12,960 nt of DNA from Selenomonadaceae bacterium (GTDB taxonomy: Bacteria > Bacillota > Negativicutes > Selenomonadales > Selenomonadaceae): the NCBI GenBank assembly GCA_017484235.1, contig JAFUTM010000070.1:1-12960 (forward strand). Direction: 5' to 3'. Shown here piece by piece: positions 6,491 to 12,960 of the stretch. The notes beneath the pieces are model-generated. The model was not told the DNA's origin and did no database searches. It saw only the letters and a program-made list of their open reading frames with translations. Position 1 is the first letter of the stretch. Each line of letters begins with the position of its first letter. The position numbers and the translations under genes are program-made.

Positions 6491-8536
6491 TTAGTTAGAT
6501 TGATGATAAAAACCTATTCCATCTATTGCTGCATTGACACCTGTATCTTTAAAGGTTTTCATTTCATTAATACAATGAAGCGCTGCTCTAATTACTTCAA
6601 TTGCGATGCAAACAACCTCACCATCAAGTTCGTCATCTTCGTAATCTTTATCATTAACAACTAATTTTGTCGCGTGTAGTATATATGGTCGAATCGCCGG
6701 ACATAGTTTTTCAAGGTATCTGGCAATTATATCAACTGCGCCGGCATCTACTATTATAAGACTGCTGTTATGTGCCGCAGCAATTATTGCTCCGATTACT
6801 CCACTTATTAAATTACGGCGTGATTTTGGTACATGTTTTAAAAATTCAGTTGCTTCATACTTCAATTTATTATCTTGTGTTAATAAATGTTCACGTATTT
6901 CTTCAGTTATATCTTCATACCTGGAAATATCGCTTAATATTGATATTCCTATAATTGGAACTTTAAAACTTACATCTTCTGCTGTCATTCGTCCAAAATC
7001 AAATACTGCTGTTGAATCTTCACTATTATCTATAACTGCAAATGTTATACCAACATCAAAACTTTCTGCTATATCCATAATGTCAGCTAACGGATTTTCA
7101 ATATCAGGTTCTTCATCGTTTTGTATACAATCATCAATCTCATCTGCCTCATCTTTTTTATCAGTAAAGCATATAAGATTTGTTTTTAATCGACTGCTTG
7201 GAAGTTCTTCACCAGATATTCCAGCACATTGGACAACTATTTCTTCCAAAACACCGAGACTGCCGTGCGGTTTTGATAAATTATCAATATGGCTCTGACA
7301 ATGTTCCATAGCATATTTATCGAGTGAAGGCATTGTATTCAAATAAAAATTGAACGTCCTGTCTGTAACAGAAATATTTTCACTGCTCATTCGTTTTATG
7401 CTAAAAGAAAATTCATCTTCTTCCGCATTATTATTAAATCGGTGATTGACTCCTTCACCATTATAAATATTTAATTCAATATCATAATTCTCATCATCGT
7501 CATCGTCATCATTTTCCTCAATATCAAATCCAAAGATATTAAAATCAAACTCAGGTTCATCCTCATCATCATTACTGTCGTCGCTGTCGTTGGTATCGTC
7601 AGTCTCAGTATCGTAGTAATAATCTGTATCGTGTGTATTATTTAAATCCAAATTACGGAGAATTCTTGCTGCAATTGAAGAACCTATTGCTTCGCCAAGA
7701 GCAAGGTCTAAATTGAGCATTGGTGTCAAATTAAGAGTTTCTAATATTAAGTGCTGTCCCTTTTCTCTGGCGATATGTGAAGCAATCAAAATGTCGCGAC
7801 ATTCTGGAAACATTTCGCAGGCAATTAATCCAGCTACAGCTGTATTAAATCCGTCAAGAATTACAATTGAGTTAGTTTTTCTAGCCCCAATTATTATTCC
7901 AACAATGCAGGCAGTCTCAAAACCGCCAACGTTCATTAATGCTTCCATTGCTCTGTATTTTGGTTTACCAGTAGTCAATTTGTTAATTTCGATTGCTTTT
8001 CTAACTACTTCAATTTTATGGTTAAAACGCTCATCAGAGATGTTTGTGCCGCGACCAGTAACGTCTTCAGGCTTTTTATTCAGAATTAAAGCCGTAATTG
8101 CTGCATTTGATGTTGTATTTGCAATTCCCATTTCACCCGGTAAAAAGCAGTTATACCCAGCTTCGGATGCCGTCATAACTATGTTTGTACCAATTTCTAT
8201 AGCTTTAAAGGCCTGCTCCATTGTCATTGCCGGTCCTTTGGTTATATTATTCGTTCCACGCGCAATTTTTCTATGAACAATATTTTGTAAATCACTAATA
8301 TCAGCGTCCACACCAACATCTACTATTATCAATTCAGATTTGACAAAATCGGAGAAAGCATTCGCCGCTGCTCCACGAGCATTTACATAGTTTTTTATCA
8401 TCTGCACGGTAGTTTCTTTTGGATAAGCACTCACATTTTCTTCCGCCACTCCGTGATCTGCACAGCAAATAATTGTACACTCTCGTATCGGGCCGTCAAT
8501 TTGTTCATAAATATCAGTTATATCTGTTAAATTCAT
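6491..8536 (-). CDS. cobT: Tandem CobT-like phosphoribosyltransferase (active-looking half + acidic linker + degenerate half)
   Basis: The 681 residues are about twice the length of CobT (about 350), which transfers phosphoribose from nicotinate mononucleotide to a lower-ligand base for cobamide synthesis. Residues 1-297 match the catalytic large domain: CADHGVAEENVSAYPKETT (25-43), GEMGIANTT (134-142), GRGTN, HKIEVV, NVGGFE, ILDGF, SHIAREKG and LGEAIG with the expected catalytic Glu282. They lack the family's N-terminal 'LDxLxKPxGSLGxLE' segment and its C-terminal 'MxTFxxAxV' segment. Residues 303-377 are a linker with 33 Asp/Glu. Residues 401-667 contain both missing pieces (SKPHGSLGVLEEIVVQ at 421-436 and NEMKTFKDTGV at 657-667) around a decayed large domain: CADHGV reads CFTDKK, and the position aligned with the catalytic Glu seems to be Asp. 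The start overlaps the SpeD-like stop by 4 bp (ATGA), with GGAGGA 7 nt upstream. Tandem architecture is seen directly; substrate is unknown. Confidence 0.88.
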   Translation of the reverse strand: MNLTDITDIYEQIDGPIRECTIICCADHGVAEENVSAYPKETTVQMIKNYVNARGAAANAFSDFVKSELIIVDVGVDADISDLQNIVHRKIARGTNNITKGPAMTMEQAFKAIEIGTNIVMTASEAGYNCFLPGEMGIANTTSNAAITALILNKKPEDVTGRGTNISDERFNHKIEVVRKAIEINKLTTGKPKYRAMEALMNVGGFETACIVGIIIGARKTNSIVILDGFNTAVAGLIACEMFPECRDILIASHIAREKGQHLILETLNLTPMLNLDLALGEAIGSSIAARILRNLDLNNTHDTDYYYDTETDDTNDSDDSNDDEDEPEFDFNIFGFDIEENDDDDDDENYDIELNIYNGEGVNHRFNNNAEEDEFSFSIKRMSSENISVTDRTFNFYLNTMPSLDKYAMEHCQSHIDNLSKPHGSLGVLEEIVVQCAGISGEELPSSRLKTNLICFTDKKDEADEIDDCIQNDEEPDIENPLADIMDIAESFDVGITFAVIDNSEDSTAVFDFGRMTAEDVSFKVPIIGISILSDISRYEDITEEIREHLLTQDNKLKYEATEFLKHVPKSRRNLISGVIGAIIAAAHNSSLIIVDAGAVDIIARYLEKLCPAIRPYILHATKLVVNDKDYEDDELDGEVVCIAIEVIRAALHCINEMKTFKDTGVNAAIDGIGFYHQSN
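7406..7630 (-). repeat. Acidic-linker coding segment with GAT/GAC triplet runs
   Basis: This segment encodes linker residues 303-377 of the CobT-like protein. It is dominated by Asp and Glu codons, including six consecutive GAT/GAC codons at 7493-7510 and another cluster near 7560-7600. The triplet runs could vary in length by slippage without changing the frame. The repeat is imperfect. Confidence 0.6.
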
Positions 8537-8979
8537 TTACTATTCCTCCGCGCGAGAGTTTTAATAACCTTTGCGCCTGTGTTATGTATTTTTCTAAGCG
8601 GAGCTAATCGTGTTTTTATTTTTGGTTTTATTTCTCGTTCGAGACCAAAATCTCCACGTTTTAGAAAAGTTGATTTTATTTTATCCGGCTGGAAAAATTT
8701 GCGCAGTTCTTTAGATAATAATTCTGGTTCACTGTCTTCACTGCACGTAAATACATCAACTGCTACATATCCAAGCTCAGAGTAAACGTGAATTGCTATA
8801 TGCCCGTCTTCAAATGCACCAATTATGGAAATGTGTCCGTTGGAAATAACAGTTGCTTGTAAATCAGCTTTACTGCCAACAATTTCTTCTATTACAGCTT
8901 TAATTTTATCTATATCATCTAATTTTTCCGAATTACAGTTATAAAAATCTATCGTCAGTTGACGAGCCAGTATTTTCAT
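8533..8979 (-). CDS. S-adenosylmethionine decarboxylase (SpeD)-family protein, processing serine apparently missing
   Basis: The ATG at 8979 gives 148 residues starting MKILARQLTIDFYNC, matching the usual SpeD start (MKxLGRHLxxEFYxC). In-frame ATG 8985 and GTG 8988 are less likely. Residues 56-80 (FEDGHIAIHVYSELGYVAVDVFTCS) align with the SpeD core '[24 protein letters not shown]'. In true SpeD the chain cuts itself between Glu and Ser, and Ser becomes the pyruvoyl cofactor. Here those two positions are Asp58-Gly59. The conserved His (64) and Cys (79) remain. Without the serine, normal pyruvoyl formation should be impossible, so classical AdoMet decarboxylation for spermidine synthesis is unlikely. 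After LKRG the protein has a basic tail of about 40 residues (13 Lys/Arg, 3 acidic) ending ARRNSK. No speE or other polyamine gene is nearby. It is translationally coupled to the tandem CobT gene. Confidence 0.82.
   Translation of the reverse strand: MKILARQLTIDFYNCNSEKLDDIDKIKAVIEEIVGSKADLQATVISNGHISIIGAFEDGHIAIHVYSELGYVAVDVFTCSEDSEPELLSKELRKFFQPDKIKSTFLKRGDFGLEREIKPKIKTRLAPLRKIHNTGAKVIKTLARRNSK
8544..8549 (-). promoter_or_regulatory. Ribosome binding site of the CobT-like gene inside the SpeD-like gene
   Basis: GGAGGA is embedded in the codons for the final residues (ARRNSK) of the SpeD-like protein, 7 nt before the ATG at 8536. With the 4-base stop/start overlap this indicates coupled translation. 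It also shows that the short N-terminus of the CobT-like protein is genuine rather than a mis-called start. Confidence 0.85.
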
Positions 8980-9069
8980 TTTCATCACACCAATCTGATC
9001 AGGATTCTAGATTTTAATTAGGTATATATTGTTTATTTAAATTAAAATTAATAATTTTATGATTAACAA

Positions 9070-10188
9070 TTAATTCTTCATTAATATTAAGTTTACCGGC
9101 AAATTTGAAGCACCTGGCGGTGAATATTCAAAACTAACTTTACCACTATAAGCACCAAGTTCCGCAAGCTCCGTATAATTCGTAAGCAGTACGTGACCGC
9201 GTTCGCGAGCTTTTTGAACGCTGTCCGGTTCTTTTGGCGTCTTGTCACCAAAATATGTACGCTTTTCAGGTGTAAGGATTACATTAGATGTTCCATCTTC
9301 AAAATTTGCAGTCATAGCTCCTGCATAATAGCCACCAAGAGGTGACAAACAAATCCTGGTTAAATTATTTTTCTTTGTACGTAAATCAATTTTATAATTT
9401 ATACCATAATTTCCAAAGTTTACAACCTGACTGCCGTCTGTTGCATCTATTCCCGTTTTGTAAACATCATTTACATTATCGGCAAGCACTATATATACTA
9501 TGCCGTCTTTTTCTGGATCATATATCTTTTTAGCAGTAATTGTACGATTCATTCTTTTAAATGTTCCTCGTAGACGCTGCTCATCTTTTGGCAATATTCT
9601 TGCTGTATTTAAAAATTCAATTGGATCAGAGGATGAAGGGCACATTAAAACCGTCACTCTTACTCGATGAGTTGCATTAAAATCATACACTCCATAAATT
9701 AATTGGCCTGGTTTTATTATGACATTATCCATGCTTCTCTGCAGAACCTGTTTATCACCACTGGACATATAAAGTGTTTCTTGAAAGTCACTTCTCATAT
9801 AAGCCGCCTGAACTGCCTTGCCTACTGCCAGAAATTTGTTGCTTGGTTCTGCTGTGCCGCCGCGTGTTATTTTTACAATGTTAGGTTTATCTACAACATT
9901 TTCTATAACTACAGCTATTTTTTTATTGGTTTTGCTATCATTTAAATGATAAAACAGTACTCTAGCATCACCCTCTACCACGTCAGAATATAAAATACCG
10001 TCTTCTTTTACGTATTCAGGGCTGTCTGAAAAAATTAGTGTTCCGCCTGAATCGGTTGTATTAACTTCCCAACGGTGCATTATTGTTGAACTAAATGGCT
10101 TTTTAGTGCTTCGAGCTTCTGAAATGGTCATCGACAACGATGTTATCAAGGTCATTGCAGAGGCTATTACTTTTTTTATTAAATTCAA
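9070..10188 (-). CDS. Secreted protein of unknown function
   Basis: I do not recognise a named family. The TTG at 10188 is preferred because GAGGT at 10198-10202 lies 9 nt upstream; an in-frame TTG at 10197 would abut that site. The resulting 372 residues start with a classic signal peptide (MNLIKKVIASAMTLITSLSMTISEA), probably cut after SEA near residue 24. The mature part has no membrane segment and looks beta-rich, with many short hydrophobic strands, no cysteine cluster, no repeats and no catalytic motif I can name. Notable segments are HRWEVNTTDSGGTLIFSDSPEY near the N-terminus, YGVYDFNATHRVRVTVL mid-protein and a Pro/Gly-containing end. It lies between the polysaccharide deacetylase and the SpeD-like gene, with gaps of about 80-90 bases on each side, and may act in the envelope with the deacetylase. 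This is context only. Confidence 0.78.
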   Translation of the reverse strand: MNLIKKVIASAMTLITSLSMTISEARSTKKPFSSTIMHRWEVNTTDSGGTLIFSDSPEYVKEDGILYSDVVEGDARVLFYHLNDSKTNKKIAVVIENVVDKPNIVKITRGGTAEPSNKFLAVGKAVQAAYMRSDFQETLYMSSGDKQVLQRSMDNVIIKPGQLIYGVYDFNATHRVRVTVLMCPSSSDPIEFLNTARILPKDEQRLRGTFKRMNRTITAKKIYDPEKDGIVYIVLADNVNDVYKTGIDATDGSQVVNFGNYGINYKIDLRTKKNNLTRICLSPLGGYYAGAMTANFEDGTSNVILTPEKRTYFGDKTPKEPDSVQKARERGHVLLTNYTELAELGAYSGKVSFEYSPPGASNLPVNLILMKN

Positions 10189-10280
10189 TAATATCAAACC
10201 TCATATTTTAATATATAACTATAAATCTTTTGAAAAAACATATTTTTTGGATTAAAATATTAAAAATGGTTTTTGCCTCA

Positions 10281-11051
10281 TTATAAATCCAATATGGCAA
10301 ACAATTTGGCTTTCAGCAGACGCAGGCGAAACTCAAAAATGCCTAAATGCGGCTCTGGTATATTAACTCGATGCATTAAATATTGATCTGTTTCAAAATT
10401 ATTTAATCCAGCTTCTCCTGTTACTGCGGTAAAGTAGTTTTGTTCCTTAATTATATTTATTGACTCATCATTATATAATCCATTCGGATATGAAAAACTT
10501 ATAATATAATTTATTCCATTCCATTCAAGATATATTTTTGAGTCGCTAATTTCGTGCATAAGTTCTTCACGATTTAGTTCAGTAAGCGGCCGATGATTAG
10601 CAGTATGGCAACCGATTTCTATGCCGCGATTTTGCATATCTCGCAATTCTTCAAACGTCAAATACTCCGGCTTCCCAATATTATTTGCTATTACGTATAC
10701 AACGGCTTTCATATTATGCGCTTCAAGGATTGGCAGCATATTTGTATAATTATCTTCGTAGCCGTCATCAAAAGTTAAAATAATTGGATTATCCGGCATT
10801 GTAAATCTGCCATTTTTTGCCTCAATAAAATCGCGCATCGTAATCGTATTATAACCGTTTTCTTTTAGATAATCAAGCTGTGAATTGAACTCCGCCGGCG
10901 TTACATTATACCGTTCTGAGTCTTCTTCCGGTGTATCAGTTATAGTATGATACTCAAGCACAGGGAATCCTTCGGGCTCCGGCATAAAGAATACAATTAT
11001 TAAAAAGACTGTTACAATTAATAAAACAAAATTTCTGATATACTTAATCAA
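10281..11051 (-). CDS. Membrane-anchored polysaccharide deacetylase (CE4, NodB domain)
   Basis: About 256 residues, with an N-terminal hydrophobic helix (residues about 8-23) that is either an anchor or an uncleaved signal, then a NodB fold outside the membrane. Conserved motifs are VLEYHTI near the start, TFDDGYEDN (catalytic Asp95 and metal-binding Asp96), GCHTANH (metal-binding His149 and His153) and SYPNG (187-191). CE4 enzymes remove N-acetyl groups from peptidoglycan, chitin-like or exopolysaccharide GlcNAc; the substrate here is not determinable. The start is uncertain. An ATG at 11063 lacks a ribosome binding site. A TTG at 11051 has GGGTGAT 4 nt upstream, matching the end of the anti-Shine-Dalgarno complement, and lies well within the predicted transcript. 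The TTG is preferred; the choice changes only four residues. Confidence 0.87.
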   Translation of the reverse strand: MIKYIRNFVLLIVTVFLIIVFFMPEPEGFPVLEYHTITDTPEEDSERYNVTPAEFNSQLDYLKENGYNTITMRDFIEAKNGRFTMPDNPIILTFDDGYEDNYTNMLPILEAHNMKAVVYVIANNIGKPEYLTFEELRDMQNRGIEIGCHTANHRPLTELNREELMHEISDSKIYLEWNGINYIISFSYPNGLYNDESINIIKEQNYFTAVTGEAGLNNFETDQYLMHRVNIPEPHLGIFEFRLRLLKAKLFAILDL

Positions 11052-11080
11052 TTTATCACCCATTAAATATAATATCAACT

Positions 11081-11110
11081 ATTTTACACTAATTTTTGCA
11101 ACTTTACCAA
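11081..11110 (-). promoter_or_regulatory. Candidate promoter of the deacetylase gene
   Basis: On the minus strand TTGGTA (11110-11105) and TAAAAT (11086-11081) are 18 bp apart, giving a predicted start near 11,074. That would place an in-frame TTG at 11078 upstream of the transcript and favours the TTG start at 11051. Confidence 0.4.
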
Positions 11111-11186
11111 CATAATCTAAAATTTTTTTGTGGCAATTATTTAAGTTTTGGATTATACTATTAATATAAAAATAATTTTGAGCAAC

Positions 11187-11191
11187 GGAGG
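11187..11191 (+). promoter_or_regulatory. Ribosome binding site fixing a GTG start for the HD-GYP gene
   Basis: GGAGG lies 10 nt before GTG at 11202. An upstream in-frame start at 11148 has no such site and lies before the candidate -10 (TATACT, 11154-11159), so the shorter protein is more likely. Confidence 0.8.
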
Positions 11192-11201
11192 CGGTTTTAA
11201 A

Positions 11202-12257
11202 GTGAAAGCGGTTTCTATTGAGCGTCTTGAGACTGGAATGATTCTTGCCAGAACGGTAACTAATGATGATATGGTAATTGTTTTATCAGAGGGCACACTT
11301 TTAAATGATTCACATATCACCAGATTAAAAATGCTTGACATTCCGGTTGTCTATATTAAAGATGATTTTGACCTGAGCCAGAACTATCAGCAGGCTTCTG
11401 CCGTGATTAAGAAAAATGCGGCATTTTCCCACGATTTTGATGTTGTTGCAAAATACGCTGAAGATGTATTTAAATCAATCAAAGATGGCGATATGCCTAA
11501 AGAGAAGACGGATAAAGTTGCGGCGCACATATTGCCAATGGCTGATAATAGCGGCACTATTGATTTTTTATTCTCGCTCAGTCATCTCAATACATCGCTT
11601 GCACTTCACAGTGAACGAGTTGCTATTCTTGCCGGCATTTTAGCTAAGTGGATGCATTTTAATTGGGAAGAAATTCGCGTTGTCGTGAGTGCGGCCTTCC
11701 TCCACGATGTTGGCAAAATTAAGTTTCCTGAGCGGCTCATTGATAAGGACGTTTCCAAGATGAACGACGAAGACCTTGCGGAATATAAAAAGCACTGTGT
11801 CGACGGTGAGCAGATTCTGAAAAAAGCCGGTTTTTCGGATATTATTCAAAAGGTTGCGCTCAGTCATCACGAGAAGATGAACGGTACAGGCTTTCCAAAT
11901 GCTCTGAGTGCTGAGGCAATCCATCCTTATGCAAGGATTGTTGCTGTTGCCGATACTTATGATAATTTGACTTCAGAGCGTCCAGGCGAAGTTAAGCAGA
12001 CTCCGTTTTACGCTGTCAGTTATTTTGTTCGTGAAATTTATTCCAGTCTCGATCCGGTCGTTTGTGTGCCGCTTCTTAATCGTATTAAAGACAGTCTTAT
12101 TGGTTCACACATTACACTCAGCAATGGCAAGAAGGGCATTGTTGCGATGTATCCGAATGATTTTTCAGCGTTGCCAATTATTTCTCTTGAAGACGGCAGC
12201 AGTATTGATATTAATAAGTTTCCAGACATTTCCATTACAAAGTACGAGCCGATTTAA
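11202..12257 (+). CDS. HD-GYP domain protein, probable cyclic-di-GMP phosphodiesterase
   Basis: From the GTG at 11202 the protein has 351 residues. Residues 1-60 form a small N-terminal domain common to this group (LETGMILARTV...LLSEGTLL-like, then ITRLKMLDIPVVYI). The HD-GYP domain covers about 120-270: HSERV (His136), HDVGK with His168-Asp169 as metal ligands, HHEKMNGTGFP (222-232) and RIVAVADTYDNLTSERP. The GYP signature reads GFP and the preceding Asp is Asn, mild substitutions that leave the metal-binding histidines intact. About 80 further residues (ITLSNGKKGIVAMYPND...) form a small C-terminal beta domain. The expected reaction is hydrolysis of c-di-GMP in the cytoplasm, controlling motility, surface or biofilm states. 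There is no sensory or transmembrane domain. It is divergent from the deacetylase and ends at a strong terminator. Confidence 0.92.
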   Translation: MKAVSIERLETGMILARTVTNDDMVIVLSEGTLLNDSHITRLKMLDIPVVYIKDDFDLSQNYQQASAVIKKNAAFSHDFDVVAKYAEDVFKSIKDGDMPKEKTDKVAAHILPMADNSGTIDFLFSLSHLNTSLALHSERVAILAGILAKWMHFNWEEIRVVVSAAFLHDVGKIKFPERLIDKDVSKMNDEDLAEYKKHCVDGEQILKKAGFSDIIQKVALSHHEKMNGTGFPNALSAEAIHPYARIVAVADTYDNLTSERPGEVKQTPFYAVSYFVREIYSSLDPVVCVPLLNRIKDSLIGSHITLSNGKKGIVAMYPNDFSALPIISLEDGSSIDINKFPDISITKYEPI

Positions 12258-12267
12258 TCATTGATAT

Positions 12268-12318
12268 AAAAAGCGTCAGTCTGTACAGATGTTCGTTTCT
12301 GACAAACTGACGTTTTTT
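12268..12318. terminator. Bidirectional rho-independent terminator between HD-GYP and RTX genes
   Basis: The arms 12268-12280 and 12306-12318 pair over 13 bp: a cgtcagt/actgacg core, one G-T pair and an A/T stretch. The right arm runs into seven T on the plus strand, and the left arm starts with five A, giving a U-run on the minus strand. Both converging genes end within about 45 bases. Confidence 0.85.
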
Positions 12319-12359
12319 TATTTGCATTTATGTTGATGTTTGTGGCTAAGTTACATTTT

Positions 12360-12960
12360 TTAAATTACATTCCGCTTTTGACCGGCCAAAGTTGATTGGT
12401 ACGATGATTTATCCTTCGGGCTTAGTGAAGAATAGTCCGTATTTAAATCTGTCAAGTTAATAGCGTTGTCTGTTGATGAAAAAATCAAGCCGCTAATCTC
12501 ATTGTCACCAAAATTATCATCATTTGCAAACCAAGGTTCATCTATAGCACTTGATTCAACGAAATTTTTTGTACTGGAGAAATCTTGACCACTACCATTA
12601 AGATAGAAATAAACGTCAACTGCATTTTTGAGTGTAATAGTTCCAACATCTTTGTCAAGATTATTACCACTTGCTACAGTAATTACAACATCTCTGCCAC
12701 TGACCGAAGTGCTTTTTACTGAACAATCATAAGTACGAATATTATCGTAATTTTTAAGATTATAAACAACATCGTTACCATCGCCCTTATTATAAGCAAA
12801 TGTTGTCGAGCTGTAATGTCCGCTATACAAAACATCATTTCCAGCACCACCATAAATGGTATTAGAACCACTGCCTGCCGAAATTATATTATCTCTATCG
12901 TCACCATAAATTGTAAGTGAGTTCTCGTTGTCAGAGGCATTAATATTCTTTGCGGTTGAA
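12360..12960 (-). CDS. RTX-type (hemolysin-type calcium-binding) repeat protein, C-terminal part
   Basis: The frame is open from the window's right edge to the stop at 12360, giving 199 residues of a longer protein. The first part carries repeat-like units of the GGxGxDxxx class: LTIYGDDRDNIIS, AGSGSNTIY and the canonical GGAGNDVLY, followed by FAYNKGDGNDVVYNL. These nonapeptides bind calcium and form parallel beta rolls in proteins exported by type I systems. A beta-rich segment follows (VVITVASG, GTITLKNAV), then a polar, Ser/Asp-rich tail of about 80 residues that may include the uncleaved C-terminal secretion signal. No cleavable signal can be assessed because the N-terminus is missing. 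The KGDGNDVVYN pattern recurs in long surface or exported proteins of Negativicutes (from memory, not checked). Family is clear; role is unknown. Confidence 0.83.
   Translation of the reverse strand, partial: STAKNINASDNENSLTIYGDDRDNIISAGSGSNTIYGGAGNDVLYSGHYSSTTFAYNKGDGNDVVYNLKNYDNIRTYDCSVKSTSVSGRDVVITVASGNNLDKDVGTITLKNAVDVYFYLNGSGQDFSSTKNFVESSAIDEPWFANDDNFGDNEISGLIFSSTDNAINLTDLNTDYSSLSPKDKSSYQSTLAGQKRNVI

Noticed and set aside
7713..8276. 187-codon open frame on the plus strand opposite the CobT-like gene
   Set aside because: It lies antisense inside strongly conserved CobT motifs, has no ribosome binding site, and its translation resembles no protein. It is a shadow of the real gene.
6491..8536. 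Two separate genes or a frameshifted cobT duplication
   Set aside because: The frame is open throughout the linker with coding-like acidic codons, and the missing small-domain segments in half 1 are not found in other frames upstream, where the coupled SpeD-like gene ends.
8995..9002. CTGATCAG palindrome near the SpeD-like start as an operator
   Set aside because: Only 8 bp long, with mismatched flanks, so expected by chance.
8980..9069. Cobalamin riboswitch upstream of the SpeD-like/CobT-like pair
   Set aside because: The gap is about 90 AT-rich bases with no B12-box and is far too short for the aptamer.
11416..12264. Plus-strand open frames of 75 and 79 codons overlapping the HD-GYP gene
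   Set aside because: They overlap conserved HD-GYP coding sequence in another frame, with no family resemblance or ribosome binding site.

Overview
The window is AT-rich (about one third G+C by eye) with strong GGAGG-type ribosome binding sites and several GTG/TTG starts, as in a low-GC Firmicute-lineage bacterium. Three features point more narrowly, by inference only, to the Negativicutes (diderm Firmicutes such as Selenomonas or Sporomusa relatives). The first is a C-terminal RTX-type repeat protein with 'KGDGNDVVYN'-like units. The second is a CobT-family tandem protein reminiscent of Sporomusa ArsA+ArsB. The third is a run of envelope-related genes. No rRNA, tRNA, CRISPR array, insertion sequence or phage gene was seen, and no gene-free stretch exceeds about 300 bases.

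Layout. At the left edge an AAA_14/DUF4143 ATPase (minus strand, C-terminus cut by the window) is divergent from a LacX-like aldose epimerase (plus strand). The epimerase converges on metY (O-acetylhomoserine sulfhydrylase, minus) across a bidirectional terminator. From metY up to about 11,060 everything is on the minus strand. In order of transcription these genes are: a polysaccharide deacetylase, a secreted protein of unknown function, a SpeD-family protein, a tandem CobT-like protein, a one-helix membrane protein, a NagZ-like GH3 lipoprotein, a nitrilase-family amidase and metY. An HD-GYP c-di-GMP phosphodiesterase gene (plus) diverges from the deacetylase and converges, across a second strong bidirectional terminator, on the 3' end of an RTX-repeat protein gene that runs off the right edge.

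How the genes may work together. The deacetylase, the secreted protein, the membrane protein and the NagZ lipoprotein all act at or outside the membrane and could belong to envelope or peptidoglycan turnover. The membrane protein and nagZ are tightly coupled, with the nagZ ribosome binding site overlapping the upstream stop codon. The nitrilase and metY both fit sulfur amino acid metabolism, but metY has its own near-perfect promoter and a candidate palindromic operator.

The most interesting part is the translationally coupled pair at 6491-8979. The first gene is a SpeD homologue that appears to have lost the serine that normally becomes the pyruvoyl cofactor and has gained a strongly basic tail. 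The second is a single-chain double CobT. Its first half keeps the catalytic large domain but lacks the small-domain pieces. Its second half keeps the small-domain pieces but has a decayed catalytic domain. A very acidic linker joins the two halves. This looks like a one-polypeptide pseudo-heterodimer and is the best candidate for an undescribed system in the window.
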